A stretch of 57,328 nucleotides of DNA, taken from assembly GCA_016933675.1 (NCBI GenBank), contig JAFGAM010000021.1:1-57328 (forward strand). The letters are read 5' to 3'. Made by a program: the position numbers and the translations under genes. This stretch comes from Candidatus Anaeroferrophillacea bacterium (GTDB lineage: Bacteria; Desulfobacterota; Anaeroferrophillalia; Anaeroferrophillales; Anaeroferrophillaceae). The notes under the pieces were generated by a model. That model ran no database searches, was not told where the DNA came from, and saw nothing but the letters and a program-made list of their open reading frames with translations. Below are positions 26,963 to 36,327 of the stretch, in pieces; position 1 is the first letter of the stretch, and every line of letters starts with the position of its first letter.

Positions 26963-27568
26963 ATGAATCTCGATGATATTGTTGGCCGGGCTTCCCGTTG
27001 GGTAGGCGAATACTTTCAAAATTCACCCGGGCTGATTCCGGTTTTTCATGATTATGCCCATACCGCGGATACCGTTGCTGCAGCCAGGATGATTGTCGCC
27101 GGAATGCAGGTCACGGGTGAGGATCTGGAAACGGTTCTCCTGGCCTGCTGGTTTCATGATGTCGGGTTCCTTGTCGCGTCGGAATCTCATGAGGAAAGGA
27201 GTGTCGAGACGGCGAGAGCGTTTCTCGGTGCGCAGGGCGTGGACGGCAGGAAAATCGATGTGGTTGCCGCCTGTATCCTTGCGACCCGGATGCCGCAGAA
27301 ACCGGTGGGCCTGTTGGAGGAGATCATCTGTGACGCCGATCTGTCCCATCTTGGCGGAGATAATTTCCTGGCGCGCAATATGCTGCTGCGGCAGGAGCGG
27401 GAGTGGCGGGAAGGAAGGACTTTCACGGATCGGGAATGGTTGTTAGTCAATCAGGAGTTTTTCGACGGTCACCGTTATTTTACGGCTGCCGCGCACCGGC
27501 TGTTTGACAATGGTAAAAAGCGTAATCTGGCCCGTCTGGCCGAACTGCTGCGCGGAAACTGCAAGTGA
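26963..27568 (+). CDS. HD-domain phosphohydrolase
   Basis: A 201-residue cytoplasmic HD-superfamily protein. Metal ligands are visible as H in PVFHDYAHT, the HD pair in CWFHDVGFLVAS, and D in IICDADLSHLG. HD proteins of this size act on nucleotides or signalling molecules; the substrate is unknown. It is transcribed away from the TPS operon. Confidence 0.8.
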   Translation: MNLDDIVGRASRWVGEYFQNSPGLIPVFHDYAHTADTVAAARMIVAGMQVTGEDLETVLLACWFHDVGFLVASESHEERSVETARAFLGAQGVDGRKIDVVAACILATRMPQKPVGLLEEIICDADLSHLGGDNFLARNMLLRQEREWREGRTFTDREWLLVNQEFFDGHRYFTAAAHRLFDNGKKRNLARLAELLRGNCK

Positions 27569-27685
27569 TTACGCAAACCATCGTTGCATGAGATTCTCGG
27601 CATGCAAGGCAGGAAAGCGATACGGCGGTTTCATATGCTCACGCAAGTTTTTGCATAGTGCCCTGGGATTTGCCCCCCGGGGGGG

Positions 27686-28519
27686 TCACTCCGGAAACAG
27701 TTCCCGTACGCGCCGGGTTAAGGGTCCGGGTTTCCCGTCGCCAACCCGGTGGCGGTCGATTTCCACCACTGGCATGGCGTCCATGGTGGTGCTGGAAAGG
27801 AACACCTCGTCAGCGGCCAGCAGCTCGTCGCGGTTGCAGCGCCGCACATCCACCGGTAGGCCGGTTGCCGCCGCCCGGTCGAGGATGAACCGGCGCGAGA
27901 TGCCCGGCAGCAGGTAATCACCCAGCGGCGGGGTGACGAGGGTGCCGCCGGCGGCGAAGAAGATATTCGATGAGGTGCCCTCGTGAACCTCCCCGTCGCG
28001 GTCGACGAAGATGGCCTCGTCGCAGCCGGCGCGGGCCGCCTCCTGCTTCATCATGACGTTGGGCAGCAGCGCCGTCGACTTGATCCAGCAGCGGCGCCAG
28101 CGGATCTCTTCGACGGTGATTACCCGCTGGCCGGCGGCAAGCTGCGCCGCGGTGAAGGTCGGCCGCGGCCGGAAGGTTATTACCAGTTGCGGTTCGAGAT
28201 CCTCGATGGCGACGTGGCGCCGGGGCATGACCCCGCGGGTGAGCTGGATGTAGACCATGGTTTCGGCGAATCCCGCCCGCTCGATGCCGCCGGCGATGAT
28301 TTTCGGCCAATCGGCGTAGTTCGCCGGCAGCCTTAGACCGATGCCTTCAGCGCTGCGTTCCAACCGCCGGAAATGCTCGGGCAGGAGAAATGGTTGCCCG
28401 TTGCGGGTGGCGATGACCTCGTAGATACCGTCGGCGAAGGTGTAGCCGCGGTCGTTGACGGAGACCACGGCGCTTTCGAGGGGAATGAAATTGCCGTTGA
28501 TGTGGGCCAGATCAGCCAT
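27686..28519 (-). CDS. Class IV aminotransferase (D-amino acid aminotransferase-like)
   Basis: A 277-residue fold-type IV PLP enzyme. Motifs: NDRGYTFADGIYEVI near residue 25, IKSTALLPNVMMKQEA containing the PLP-binding Lys, and EGTSSNIFF. It resembles D-alanine aminotransferase and branched-chain aminotransferase. The internal ATG at MADLAHINGNF was chosen because homologues start there; the longer frame upstream has no family similarity. It lies alone on the minus strand. Confidence 0.88.
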   Translation of the reverse strand: MADLAHINGNFIPLESAVVSVNDRGYTFADGIYEVIATRNGQPFLLPEHFRRLERSAEGIGLRLPANYADWPKIIAGGIERAGFAETMVYIQLTRGVMPRRHVAIEDLEPQLVITFRPRPTFTAAQLAAGQRVITVEEIRWRRCWIKSTALLPNVMMKQEAARAGCDEAIFVDRDGEVHEGTSSNIFFAAGGTLVTPPLGDYLLPGISRRFILDRAAATGLPVDVRRCNRDELLAADEVFLSSTTMDAMPVVEIDRHRVGDGKPGPLTRRVRELFPE

Positions 28520-28972
28520 GTCGGTACTGTTGCTCCCTGTCGAAACAATAGTGTCGGGCCGGATGCCGCTTAAGATACGGATGTCGTGCCGGCACGCGGA
28601 GTTATGCCGGGGCGATAAAGATGCCGCTCCGGTAATCCGGAGGAAACCATTCATCTTTACCGTTCCGGTTGTCGGCTAGTCAAGGAAAAGATGTTTTGCG
28701 GGGTGAGATAACCGGTAAATCGGCGGGGTGTGCCGAAGTTGTAGGGGCGACCCTTGCGGTCGGCCCGGTTTAGCCGGCAGCCGGTCGATCTTCCGTTCGG
28801 GGTGCAGATGCAAAGTGTTGCGCCGCCTGTTCTATTCTGAAAAGACAGTATCTCGATCTCTAATTTGCCAGGTATCTTTTCGGTGTGATGCCTGTAGCTG
28901 AACATTCTGCGCCGGTGCCGGAAAATACCGGGACCAGGAACATGGATTCGGCGCACGGGTCGTCTTTTCCTC
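28520..28972. other. Non-coding spacer between the aminotransferase and trp leader
   Basis: About 450 bases with no supported gene. It includes TAGGGGCGACCCTTGCGG near 28742, a short sequence resembling part of the dispersed repeats, and moderately AT-rich stretches. It otherwise shows nothing recognisable. Confidence 0.4.
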
Positions 28973-29002
28973 TTGACAGCCCCGGTGCGGTTCGGGTATG
29001 GG
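28973..29002 (+). promoter_or_regulatory. Possible trp operon promoter
   Basis: A consensus TTGACA lies at 28973-28978. The only candidate -10 at the right distance is weak (TATGGG at 28997-29002). It would start transcription close to the leader peptide ATG. No TrpR-type operator was recognised. Confidence 0.35.
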
Positions 29003-29009
29003 TGCGGAT

Positions 29010-29066
29010 ATGGGGATCTTGAGCGTTACGGCGAACACGTGGTGGTGGTGCATGGAAGCCCGATAG
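29010..29066 (+). CDS. trpL: trp leader peptide with three tandem Trp codons
   Basis: A short frame encoding MGILSVTANTWWWCMEAR. Three consecutive TGG codons (29040-29048) are followed by Cys, five codons before the stop. An in-frame ATG at 28998 would add four residues. It lies 47 bases upstream of an intrinsic terminator and 175 bases upstream of trpE. Ribosome stalling at the Trp codons when tryptophan is scarce would favour the antiterminator, as in enteric trp attenuation. Confidence 0.85.
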   Translation: MGILSVTANTWWWCMEAR

Positions 29067-29073
29067 AGAGGTG

Positions 29074-29146
29074 CATCCGCCGGTGCGCGCAGACGTAGCA
29101 GTATGACTGAACGGCCGTGGATGACCTCCACGGCCTTTTTGTTTTC
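29074..29146 (+). terminator. trp attenuator: terminator with competing antiterminator
   Basis: The terminator stem is GGCCGTGGA (29113-29121) with TCCACGGCC (29127-29135), 9 perfect pairs, a TGACC loop, then TTTTTGTTTTC. The upstream segment CATCCGC (29074-29080) can pair over 7 bases, including one G-U, with GTGGATG (29117-29123), which would break the terminator. This is the classic arrangement of mutually exclusive hairpins after a Trp-rich leader peptide. Confidence 0.85.
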
Positions 29147-29240
29147 TTCGTTTTGCCGGCGTGCCGTATCCATCCACCGGGCCACCGGGAGCGGCAGCCG
29201 GCGCCGCCGGGCTGCTGGAGACAAGCGACAGGGAAGGAAC

Positions 29241-30728
29241 ATGAACCGCGAGATATTTCCGACCGTCGACGAATTCGTCCAACGTGCCGCGGCACACCGC
29301 TGGCAGCTTATGGGCCGCGAGGTGCCGGCCGACCTCGATACGCCGCTCTCCCTCTACGCCCGCTACGCCGGTCGTTCTCACTCCTTTTTACTGGAAAGCC
29401 TCGAGGGTGGTGAACGCTGGGGGCGCTACAGCATCATCGGCGCCGAGCCGGTGGCGGTGCTGCGCCAGCGGGGTACCGAACTGACCCTGGCCCGGGGAGA
29501 GAACGTCGAATGCCGCGTCGTGTCGCCCGACCCGCTGGTGCCGCTGCGGGCGCTGCTGGCGGAATTCGACCTGCCGCCGGTTTCCGGCCTGCCGCGTTTT
29601 TTTGGTGGTGCCGTCGGCTGTCTGGCCTACGACACCGTCCGCGCCTTCGAGCGCCTGCCCGACGAGCCGCCCGACGACGCCGGGTTCCCGGACTCGCTGT
29701 TCATGATCCCCGGCCTCCTGCTGGTGCACGACAATCTGAAGAACAGCCTGCTGGTGCTGGTGCTGGTGGATGCCGCCGCCCACGCGGATCCCGCCGCGGC
29801 CTGGGCCGCCGGCCGCCTCCGCCTCGACGATCTGGGTGCCGAACTGCGCCGGCCGGCGCCGCGGCCGGATGCCGCCCCGGGCGCCCGGCCGCCGGAGATT
29901 TCCTCCAACCTTGACCGCCCGGCCTACGGCGGTCTGGTGCGTCGGGCGGTTGACTACGTCCTTGCCGGCGATGTCATCCAGGTGGTGCTCTCCCAGCGTT
30001 TCCACGCCCGCCTCGACGGCTTCGACCCTTTCACCCTCTACCGTGCCCTGCGGCTGGTGAACCCGTCACCCTACCTCTACTACCTGAAGTTCGACGACGA
30101 ACTCATCGTCGGCTCGTCCCCCGAGTTGCTGGTGCGCCTCCAGGACGACCGCGTCGAGGTGCGGCCCATTGCCGGCACCCGGCCCCGGGGCGCGGACGAG
30201 GCCGCCGACTGCGCCCTGGAGGCGGAACTGCGGGCCGACCCCAAGGAGCTCGCCGAACACATCATGCTGGTGGATCTCGGCCGCAACGATGTCGGTCGTA
30301 TCGCCGAATACGGCCGCGTCGAGGTGGACGAGCTGATGGTGGTGGAACGCTACTCCCACGTCATGCATCTGGTGTCCCACGTCCAGGGGCGGCTGCGGCC
30401 GGGGCTCGACATGTACGACGCCTTCCGTGCCTGTTTCCCGGCGGGTACCGTGAGCGGCGCGCCCAAGGTCCGGGCGATGGAGATTATCGACGAGCTGGAA
30501 CCCTGCCGTCGCGGTCCCTATGCCGGCGCGGTGGGCTACTTCGGCTTCGGCGGCTCGATGGATTTCGCCATCGCCATCCGCACGATGATGATCAAGGGCG
30601 CTGACATCTACTTCCAGGCCGGGGCCGGTATCGTTGCCGATTCCGATCCCGACCGCGAGTACGACGAGACGGTGAACAAGGCCCGGGCCATCGGCCGGGC
30701 GCTGGAACTGGCGGCGGCGGGATTGTGA
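29241..30728 (+). CDS. trpE: Anthranilate synthase component I
   Basis: A 495-residue chorismate-utilising enzyme that makes anthranilate from chorismate and glutamine or ammonia. The feedback-inhibition element LLESLEGGERWGRYS lies near residue 50. Catalytic-core motifs include RPIAGTRPRGAD, ELLVDLGRNDVG (here IMLVDLGRNDVG), TVSGAPKVRAMEIIDELEP and AVGYFGFGGSMDFAIAIRT. The ATG follows GGAAGGAAC. It is the first structural gene of the trp operon behind the attenuator. No trpG (glutaminase) gene accompanies it in this window. Confidence 0.96.
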   Translation: MNREIFPTVDEFVQRAAAHRWQLMGREVPADLDTPLSLYARYAGRSHSFLLESLEGGERWGRYSIIGAEPVAVLRQRGTELTLARGENVECRVVSPDPLVPLRALLAEFDLPPVSGLPRFFGGAVGCLAYDTVRAFERLPDEPPDDAGFPDSLFMIPGLLLVHDNLKNSLLVLVLVDAAAHADPAAAWAAGRLRLDDLGAELRRPAPRPDAAPGARPPEISSNLDRPAYGGLVRRAVDYVLAGDVIQVVLSQRFHARLDGFDPFTLYRALRLVNPSPYLYYLKFDDELIVGSSPELLVRLQDDRVEVRPIAGTRPRGADEAADCALEAELRADPKELAEHIMLVDLGRNDVGRIAEYGRVEVDELMVVERYSHVMHLVSHVQGRLRPGLDMYDAFRACFPAGTVSGAPKVRAMEIIDELEPCRRGPYAGAVGYFGFGGSMDFAIAIRTMMIKGADIYFQAGAGIVADSDPDREYDETVNKARAIGRALELAAAGL

Positions 30729-30927
30729 GAGCCAGGAGTCAGGAGACAGGACCCCAAAGACGGGGTGGGGAAAAACCGGTTATGGCGCGGGGCAACGGCA
30801 GTCGGCACGGTGTTTCGAGGGTCTGGCGGTCAGGGAAGAGGATGCGGATATTCCGACTCCTGACTTTCCTGTCTTCCGACCCCGGACCCATGTCGGCTGA
30901 ATTCTTATTACACCGGCGGAGCTGCAC
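30729..30927. repeat. trpE-trpD spacer with heptamer repeats in inverted arrangement
   Basis: CAGGAGT CAGGAGA CAGGACC occurs at 30733-30753, and a complementary set (GACTCCTGACTTTCCTGTC) at about 30854-30872. The two arms could form a long-range hairpin across the spacer. The same heptamer family appears at 32984-33011 and 50355-50375. No gene fits here. Confidence 0.55.
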
Positions 30928-32001
30928 ATGATTCGACATTACATCGAGCAACTGGCCCAGCGGCGGGATCTGACCGAGGCGGAGATGATCGCGGCGATGA
31001 CCGAGGTCATGGAGGGCCGGGCCACCGACGCCCAGATCGCCGCCTTCATCACCGCGTTGCGCATGAAGGGCGAAACCATCGACGAAATCACCGGGGCGGC
31101 GCGGGTGATGCGCGAGAAGGCCACCCGGGTGCCGGTGGGTGGTGCCGCGGTTAATCTCGATCGCGACGATATCAACGTCGACGAGGAAACCATCATCGAT
31201 ACCTGCGGCACCGGCGGTGACGGCACCAGTACCTTCAATATTTCCACCGCCACCGCCTTCGTCGTCGCCGGCGCCGGGCTGAAGGTGGCGAAACACGGCA
31301 ACCGCTCGGTTTCCAGCAAGTGCGGCAGCGCCGATGTGGTCAAACAGCTCGGTATCAACCTCGACCTGACCCCGGAACAGGTGGGCCGCTGTGTCGATGA
31401 GGTGGGCATCGGCTTTCTCTTTGCCCCGCTGTTACACGCGGCGATGAAGTACGCCATCGGCCCGCGCCGGGAGATCGGCATCCGCACCATCTTCAACCTC
31501 CTCGGGCCGCTGACCAATCCCGCCGGTGCCGGGGTACAGGTGCTCGGGGTCTATGATGAGCGGCTTACCGAGGTGCTGGCCGAGGTGCTGAACCGGCTCG
31601 GCAGCAGTACCGCCATGGTGGTCCACGGCGCCGGGAGAATGGACGAACTGAGCCTTGCCGGCGAGACCGTGGTGGCGCGGCTCAAGGATGGCCGGGTCGA
31701 TCGCTTCGCCGTCACCCCCGAGGACGCGGGACTGCAGCGGGCGCCGATTGCGGCCATCGCCGGGGGCGACGCGGGGGAGAATGCCGCTATCGTTCGTGAT
31801 GTGTTGGCGGGAACGGCCACCGGTCCGCGCCGCGATATCATCCTGCTCAATGCCGCCGCGGTGCTGGTCACCGCCGGGCGGGCGGGAAACTTCCGCGATG
31901 GCGCCGCTCAGGCGGCGGCGGTGATCGACGACGGCCGGGCCCTGGCGAAGCTGGAAGGCCTGGTGGCGCTGTCCAATCGCTTTGCCGGGGAAGAGCGGTG
32001 A
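30928..32001 (+). CDS. trpD: Anthranilate phosphoribosyltransferase
   Basis: A 357-residue enzyme that joins anthranilate to PRPP. It shows the family motifs [20 protein letters not shown] and [16 protein letters not shown], and the later GPLTNPAGA region. An N-terminal glutaminase domain is absent, so this is the monofunctional type. Its stop overlaps the GTG start of trpC. Confidence 0.96.
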   Translation: MIRHYIEQLAQRRDLTEAEMIAAMTEVMEGRATDAQIAAFITALRMKGETIDEITGAARVMREKATRVPVGGAAVNLDRDDINVDEETIIDTCGTGGDGTSTFNISTATAFVVAGAGLKVAKHGNRSVSSKCGSADVVKQLGINLDLTPEQVGRCVDEVGIGFLFAPLLHAAMKYAIGPRREIGIRTIFNLLGPLTNPAGAGVQVLGVYDERLTEVLAEVLNRLGSSTAMVVHGAGRMDELSLAGETVVARLKDGRVDRFAVTPEDAGLQRAPIAAIAGGDAGENAAIVRDVLAGTATGPRRDIILLNAAAVLVTAGRAGNFRDGAAQAAAVIDDGRALAKLEGLVALSNRFAGEER

Positions 32002-32972
32002 CGCCGATGAGCCGCACGCCGTCGTGTCCTGCCACCGGCACTGTCCTCGATCGTATTGTTGCCAGAAAATACGCGGAGGTTGAGGTGCTGCGACGCCGCG
32101 GCCTGCCACCGGCGGTGGCCCGGGATGCCGGGAGTCACCGTTCGCTGGCCGCGGCCCTTGCCGCGCCGTCAGCTGTGCCCTCAGCCGCGCCGCCGGTCGG
32201 GTTATCAGCCACTTTCCCGGCGCCGCGGAAAGATATTGACGAAAACCGTTTGTCGGCTGCGGCTGAAGCCTTGGCACCCCGAGAGGAGGTTGACGAAAAC
32301 CGCATCCTGGGGGCGGACCTCGGGACGCCGCCGGTACCGCGGGTAATTGCCGAGATCAAGCGTGCCTCGCCTTCGGCCGGGGTGCTGGCGGTGAACCTCG
32401 ATCCCCCCGCCTGGGCGCGGGAATACGCCGCCGCCGGGGCGGCGGCGATATCCGTGGTCACCGACCGTGATTTCTTCGGCGGCACGCCGGAATGGCTGCC
32501 GGCGGTGCGCCGGACGGTGGCACTCCCGGTGCTGCGCAAGGATTTTATTATTGATCCGCTGCAGGTGCGGGAGGCGGCACGGCTCGGCGCTGACGCGGTG
32601 CTGATGATTGCCGCCATCCTCAATGTCGGGGAAATCAGCGATCTGCTGGCGCTGGCGGCGGCCGAGGGGCTCGAATGCCTGGTGGAGGTCCATGACGAGG
32701 CTGAATTGGAGAAGGTGCTTAATACCCCGGCGCTGATCATCGGCATCAACAATCGCAACCTGAAGGATTTCAGCGTCGATCTCGACACCACCTTCCGCCT
32801 GCGGCGGCTGATCCCGCCGGGCCGGCTGGTGGTCAGCGAGAGCGGCATCGACCAGCACGACCAGTTGCGGCGCCTCGGCGCCGCCGGAATCGATGCCGTC
32901 CTGGTGGGCACGAGCCTGGTGCGGCAGGCGGATCGCCGAAAGGCGCTCGATTTCCTCATCACCGGTTTTTGA
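31998..32972 (+). CDS. trpC: Indole-3-glycerol-phosphate synthase with in-frame insertion
   Basis: A 324-residue enzyme converting CdRP to indole-3-glycerol phosphate. Core motifs are [43 protein letters not shown] and VSESGI. Family members are usually near 260 residues. The excess is an Ala/Pro-rich insertion at about residues 58-112, just before the first core beta strand, containing a duplicated unit ([11 protein letters not shown] and [11 protein letters not shown]). The GTG start overlaps the trpD stop; an ATG three codons on is an alternative. Confidence 0.95.
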   Translation: MTPMSRTPSCPATGTVLDRIVARKYAEVEVLRRRGLPPAVARDAGSHRSLAAALAAPSAVPSAAPPVGLSATFPAPRKDIDENRLSAAAEALAPREEVDENRILGADLGTPPVPRVIAEIKRASPSAGVLAVNLDPPAWAREYAAAGAAAISVVTDRDFFGGTPEWLPAVRRTVALPVLRKDFIIDPLQVREAARLGADAVLMIAAILNVGEISDLLALAAAEGLECLVEVHDEAELEKVLNTPALIIGINNRNLKDFSVDLDTTFRLRRLIPPGRLVVSESGIDQHDQLRRLGAAGIDAVLVGTSLVRQADRRKALDFLITGF

Positions 32973-32983
32973 AGGCTTCGCAA

Positions 32984-33011
32984 TGACTCCTGAATTCTGA
33001 TTCCTGAGGTT
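32984..33011. repeat. Four heptamer repeats upstream of trpF
   Basis: TGACTCC TGAATTC TGATTCC TGAGGTT occur head to tail in the trpC-trpF spacer. The last unit contributes GAGG to the trpF ribosome-binding site. Confidence 0.6.
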
Positions 33012-33016
33012 AAACC

Positions 33017-33635
33017 ATGCGCACCCGGGTAAAAATCTGCGGTCTGACCAATCTTGAAGATGCCATCGCGGCAGCGGCGGTCGGTGCCGATTTGCTGGGC
33101 TTCGTGTTTGCCGACAGCCCCCGGCAGGCGTCGCCGCTGGTGGTGGAACGGATCGTTGCGGCATTGCCGCCGCTGGTGCAGACGGTGGGGGTGTTCGTCG
33201 ATGCCGAGCCGCGGGAGATGCTCCGGACCGCCGTGCGCTGCCGGCTCGACTACGTCCAGCTGCACGGATCCGAATCGCCGGCGGACTGTCTCGTTCTCGG
33301 TGATATACCGGTGATCAAGGCGGTCCGGGTCGGCCGTGACGATCCGCGCAAGATTTTTGCCGTCTACGGTGAAGTGGCGCGGCTGTTGCTCTTCGATACC
33401 AATGTCGCCGGTATGGATGGCGGTACCGGTATGACCTTCGCGTGGGAGGTGCTGGACGACCTGCCGCCGGGCTGCCGCTATGTGCTGGCCGGCGGCCTGA
33501 CACCAGCAAACGTCGGCCGTGCCATCCGTCGTTGCCGGCCGTGGGTGGTTGATGTGAGCTCGGGGGTGGAGGCGTATGCCGGCAAGAAGGATATCGAGAA
33601 GATGACCGCCTTCATGGCGGCGGTGAGGAAAGCCG

Positions 33636-33649
<14 letters not shown>
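33017..33649 (+). CDS. trpF: Phosphoribosylanthranilate isomerase
   Basis: A 210-residue TIM-barrel isomerase starting [16 protein letters not shown] with the catalytic Cys of KICG. The catalytic Asp lies in [18 protein letters not shown], and the phosphate-binding end reads [11 protein letters not shown] and VDVSSGVE. It overlaps trpB by 14 bases. Confidence 0.95.
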
Positions 33650-34837
<1,188 letters not shown>

Positions 34838-34841
<4 letters not shown>

Positions 34842-34897
34842 GGGTGAACAATAAACAAATCGCGGCGGCCCGCGGTGGAGAGGGGGTGGGAGCGTGA
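34838..34897 (+). CDS. Bridging mini-ORF from a partial duplication of the trpA start
   Basis: A 19-codon frame, [19 protein letters not shown]. It begins with an ATGA overlap on the trpB stop and ends with a GTGA overlap on the trpA start. Its DNA (GTGAACAATAAACAAATCGC) is a diverged copy of the trpA 5' end (GTGAACATGGACAAG...CGAATCGC), so a short tandem duplication is likely. Translation of it could couple trpB and trpA. Confidence 0.45.
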
Positions 34898-35715
34898 ACA
34901 TGGACAAGAAACGAATCGCGGCGGCCTTTGCCGGTGCCCGGGAAGCGGGCCGGGCGGCGTTCATCGTCTATATTACCGCCGGCGACCCATCGCTGGCGAC
35001 CACCGCAAAACTGATTCCGGCCCTGGCCGGCGCCGGCGCCGATATCATCGAACTGGGGGTGCCGTTTTCCGATCCGCTGGCCGACGGCCCGGTGATTCAG
35101 GCCGCCTCCCAGCGGGCGCTGGCCGGCGGTACCACCCTGGACGGGATTCTCGGGATGGTCGGGCGGGTGCGCCCGCAGGTGGATGTCCCCCTGGTGCTGA
35201 TGACCTACTGCAATCCGCTTTTGCGGCGCGGATACGCGGATTTTGCCGAGCGTGCCGCCGGCGCCGGCGTCGACGGGGTTATCGTCCCCGACCTGCCGCT
35301 GGAGGAGTGTGGGCCGCTGCAACGGGAACTTGACCGCGGCGGCATCGATCTCGTCCAGCTCATCGCGCCCACCACCCCGGCGGCGCGCCAGGCGGAGCTT
35401 TGCCGCGTAAGCCGCGGTTTTGCCTACTACGTCACCGTCGCCGGCATCACCGGCACCCGCGATGCGCTGCCCGCCGGGCTGGCGGACAACCTCGACCGCC
35501 TGCGGGCGGTTTCCCCGGTGCCGGTGGCCGCGGGTTTCGGCATCTCGACCGCGGAACAGGCGGAGGTGGTGGGCCGCCACGCCGACGGTGTCATCGTCGG
35601 CAGCGCCCTGGTGCGGCGGATCGCCGCAGCTGCGGACGAGACCGAGGTGGTGGCGCGGGCGGCGGCCTTCGTGCGGGAGCTGCGGGGGACGGCGGGTCGG
35701 GTCGGGGCGCTGTAA
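34894..35715 (+). CDS. trpA: Tryptophan synthase alpha chain
   Basis: A 273-residue TIM-barrel lyase that cleaves indole-3-glycerol phosphate. The catalytic Glu and Asp are in IIELGVPFSDPLADGPVIQ; the VIVPDLPLEE and GFGISTAEQ segments are typical. The GTG at 34894 and the ATG at 34900 are both usable starts. It is the last trp gene. Confidence 0.97.
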   Translation: MNMDKKRIAAAFAGAREAGRAAFIVYITAGDPSLATTAKLIPALAGAGADIIELGVPFSDPLADGPVIQAASQRALAGGTTLDGILGMVGRVRPQVDVPLVLMTYCNPLLRRGYADFAERAAGAGVDGVIVPDLPLEECGPLQRELDRGGIDLVQLIAPTTPAARQAELCRVSRGFAYYVTVAGITGTRDALPAGLADNLDRLRAVSPVPVAAGFGISTAEQAEVVGRHADGVIVGSALVRRIAAAADETEVVARAAAFVRELRGTAGRVGAL

Positions 35716-35737
35716 CCGTTTTGCGGGAGATGATTCG

Positions 35738-36280
35738 ATGATTCTCGAAACCGTTTCCTGGTCACCCGCGGGTGATCTGCGGCTGGTGTGGTCGCTGGAC
35801 GCGGCGGATCCGGGGCTCTGGTTCCTGCATCTGCCGGGTGCCGCGATGGTCGGTGATGATGCCGTCAATGACCGCGGCGCCGCGCCGGCCGCCGGTGGTG
35901 TCGGTGTCCTCGCCGTTCTCGGCGATCGGCGCCGGCGGGTGCTGACGGCTCTCGAGAATTATTTCGCTCTCGATCTGCCGTTCCCCGGCCGGGATGTCTG
36001 TGCCGGGTTGCACCGACTGACGCCGTTCACTAGCCGGGTATTGACCGCGCTGGCCGCGGTGCCCCGGGGCGAGACGGTGACCTACGGCGAACTGGCCGCC
36101 CGTGCCGGGAGCCCCGGCGCCGCCCGTGCCGCGGGCCGGGCGATGGCGGGGAATTTCTGGCCGCTGCTGCTGCCCTGCCACCGGGTGGTGGCGGCCGGCG
36201 GCAGGCTGGGCGGCTACGGCGGCGGCGAGGAACTCAAGGCGCGGTTGCTGCGACGGGAGGGGGTACGCTGCGAACATTGA
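35738..36280 (+). CDS. ogt: Methylated-DNA-[protein]-cysteine S-methyltransferase
   Basis: A 180-residue protein with the active-site motif LLPCHRVVAAGGRLGGYGGG near the C terminus and the helix-turn-helix segment VPRGETVTYGELAARAG. It repairs O6-alkylguanine by suicidal transfer to Cys. It starts 22 bases after trpA. The final TGA is the first three bases of a dispersed-repeat fragment. Confidence 0.92.
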   Translation: MILETVSWSPAGDLRLVWSLDAADPGLWFLHLPGAAMVGDDAVNDRGAAPAAGGVGVLAVLGDRRRRVLTALENYFALDLPFPGRDVCAGLHRLTPFTSRVLTALAAVPRGETVTYGELAARAGSPGAARAAGRAMAGNFWPLLLPCHRVVAAGGRLGGYGGGEELKARLLRREGVRCEH

Positions 36281-36319
36281 TGGCTTCGTAACAACCCCAT
36301 AGGCAAGGAAGCGCCGCGG
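36278..36319. repeat. Dispersed repeat, partial copy at the ogt stop codon
   Basis: TGATGGCTTCGTAACAACC, followed by AAGGAAGCGCCGCGG, matches one end and part of the interior of copy 1. It supplies the ogt stop codon and ends close to the convergent selenoprotein gene. Confidence 0.55.
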
Positions 36320-36327
36320 CGGATGAT

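Noticed and set aside
29103-29240. Longer N terminus for trpE starting inside the attenuator
   Set aside because: The frame covers the terminator hairpin; the ATG at 29241 has a proper ribosome-binding site and matches TrpE N termini.
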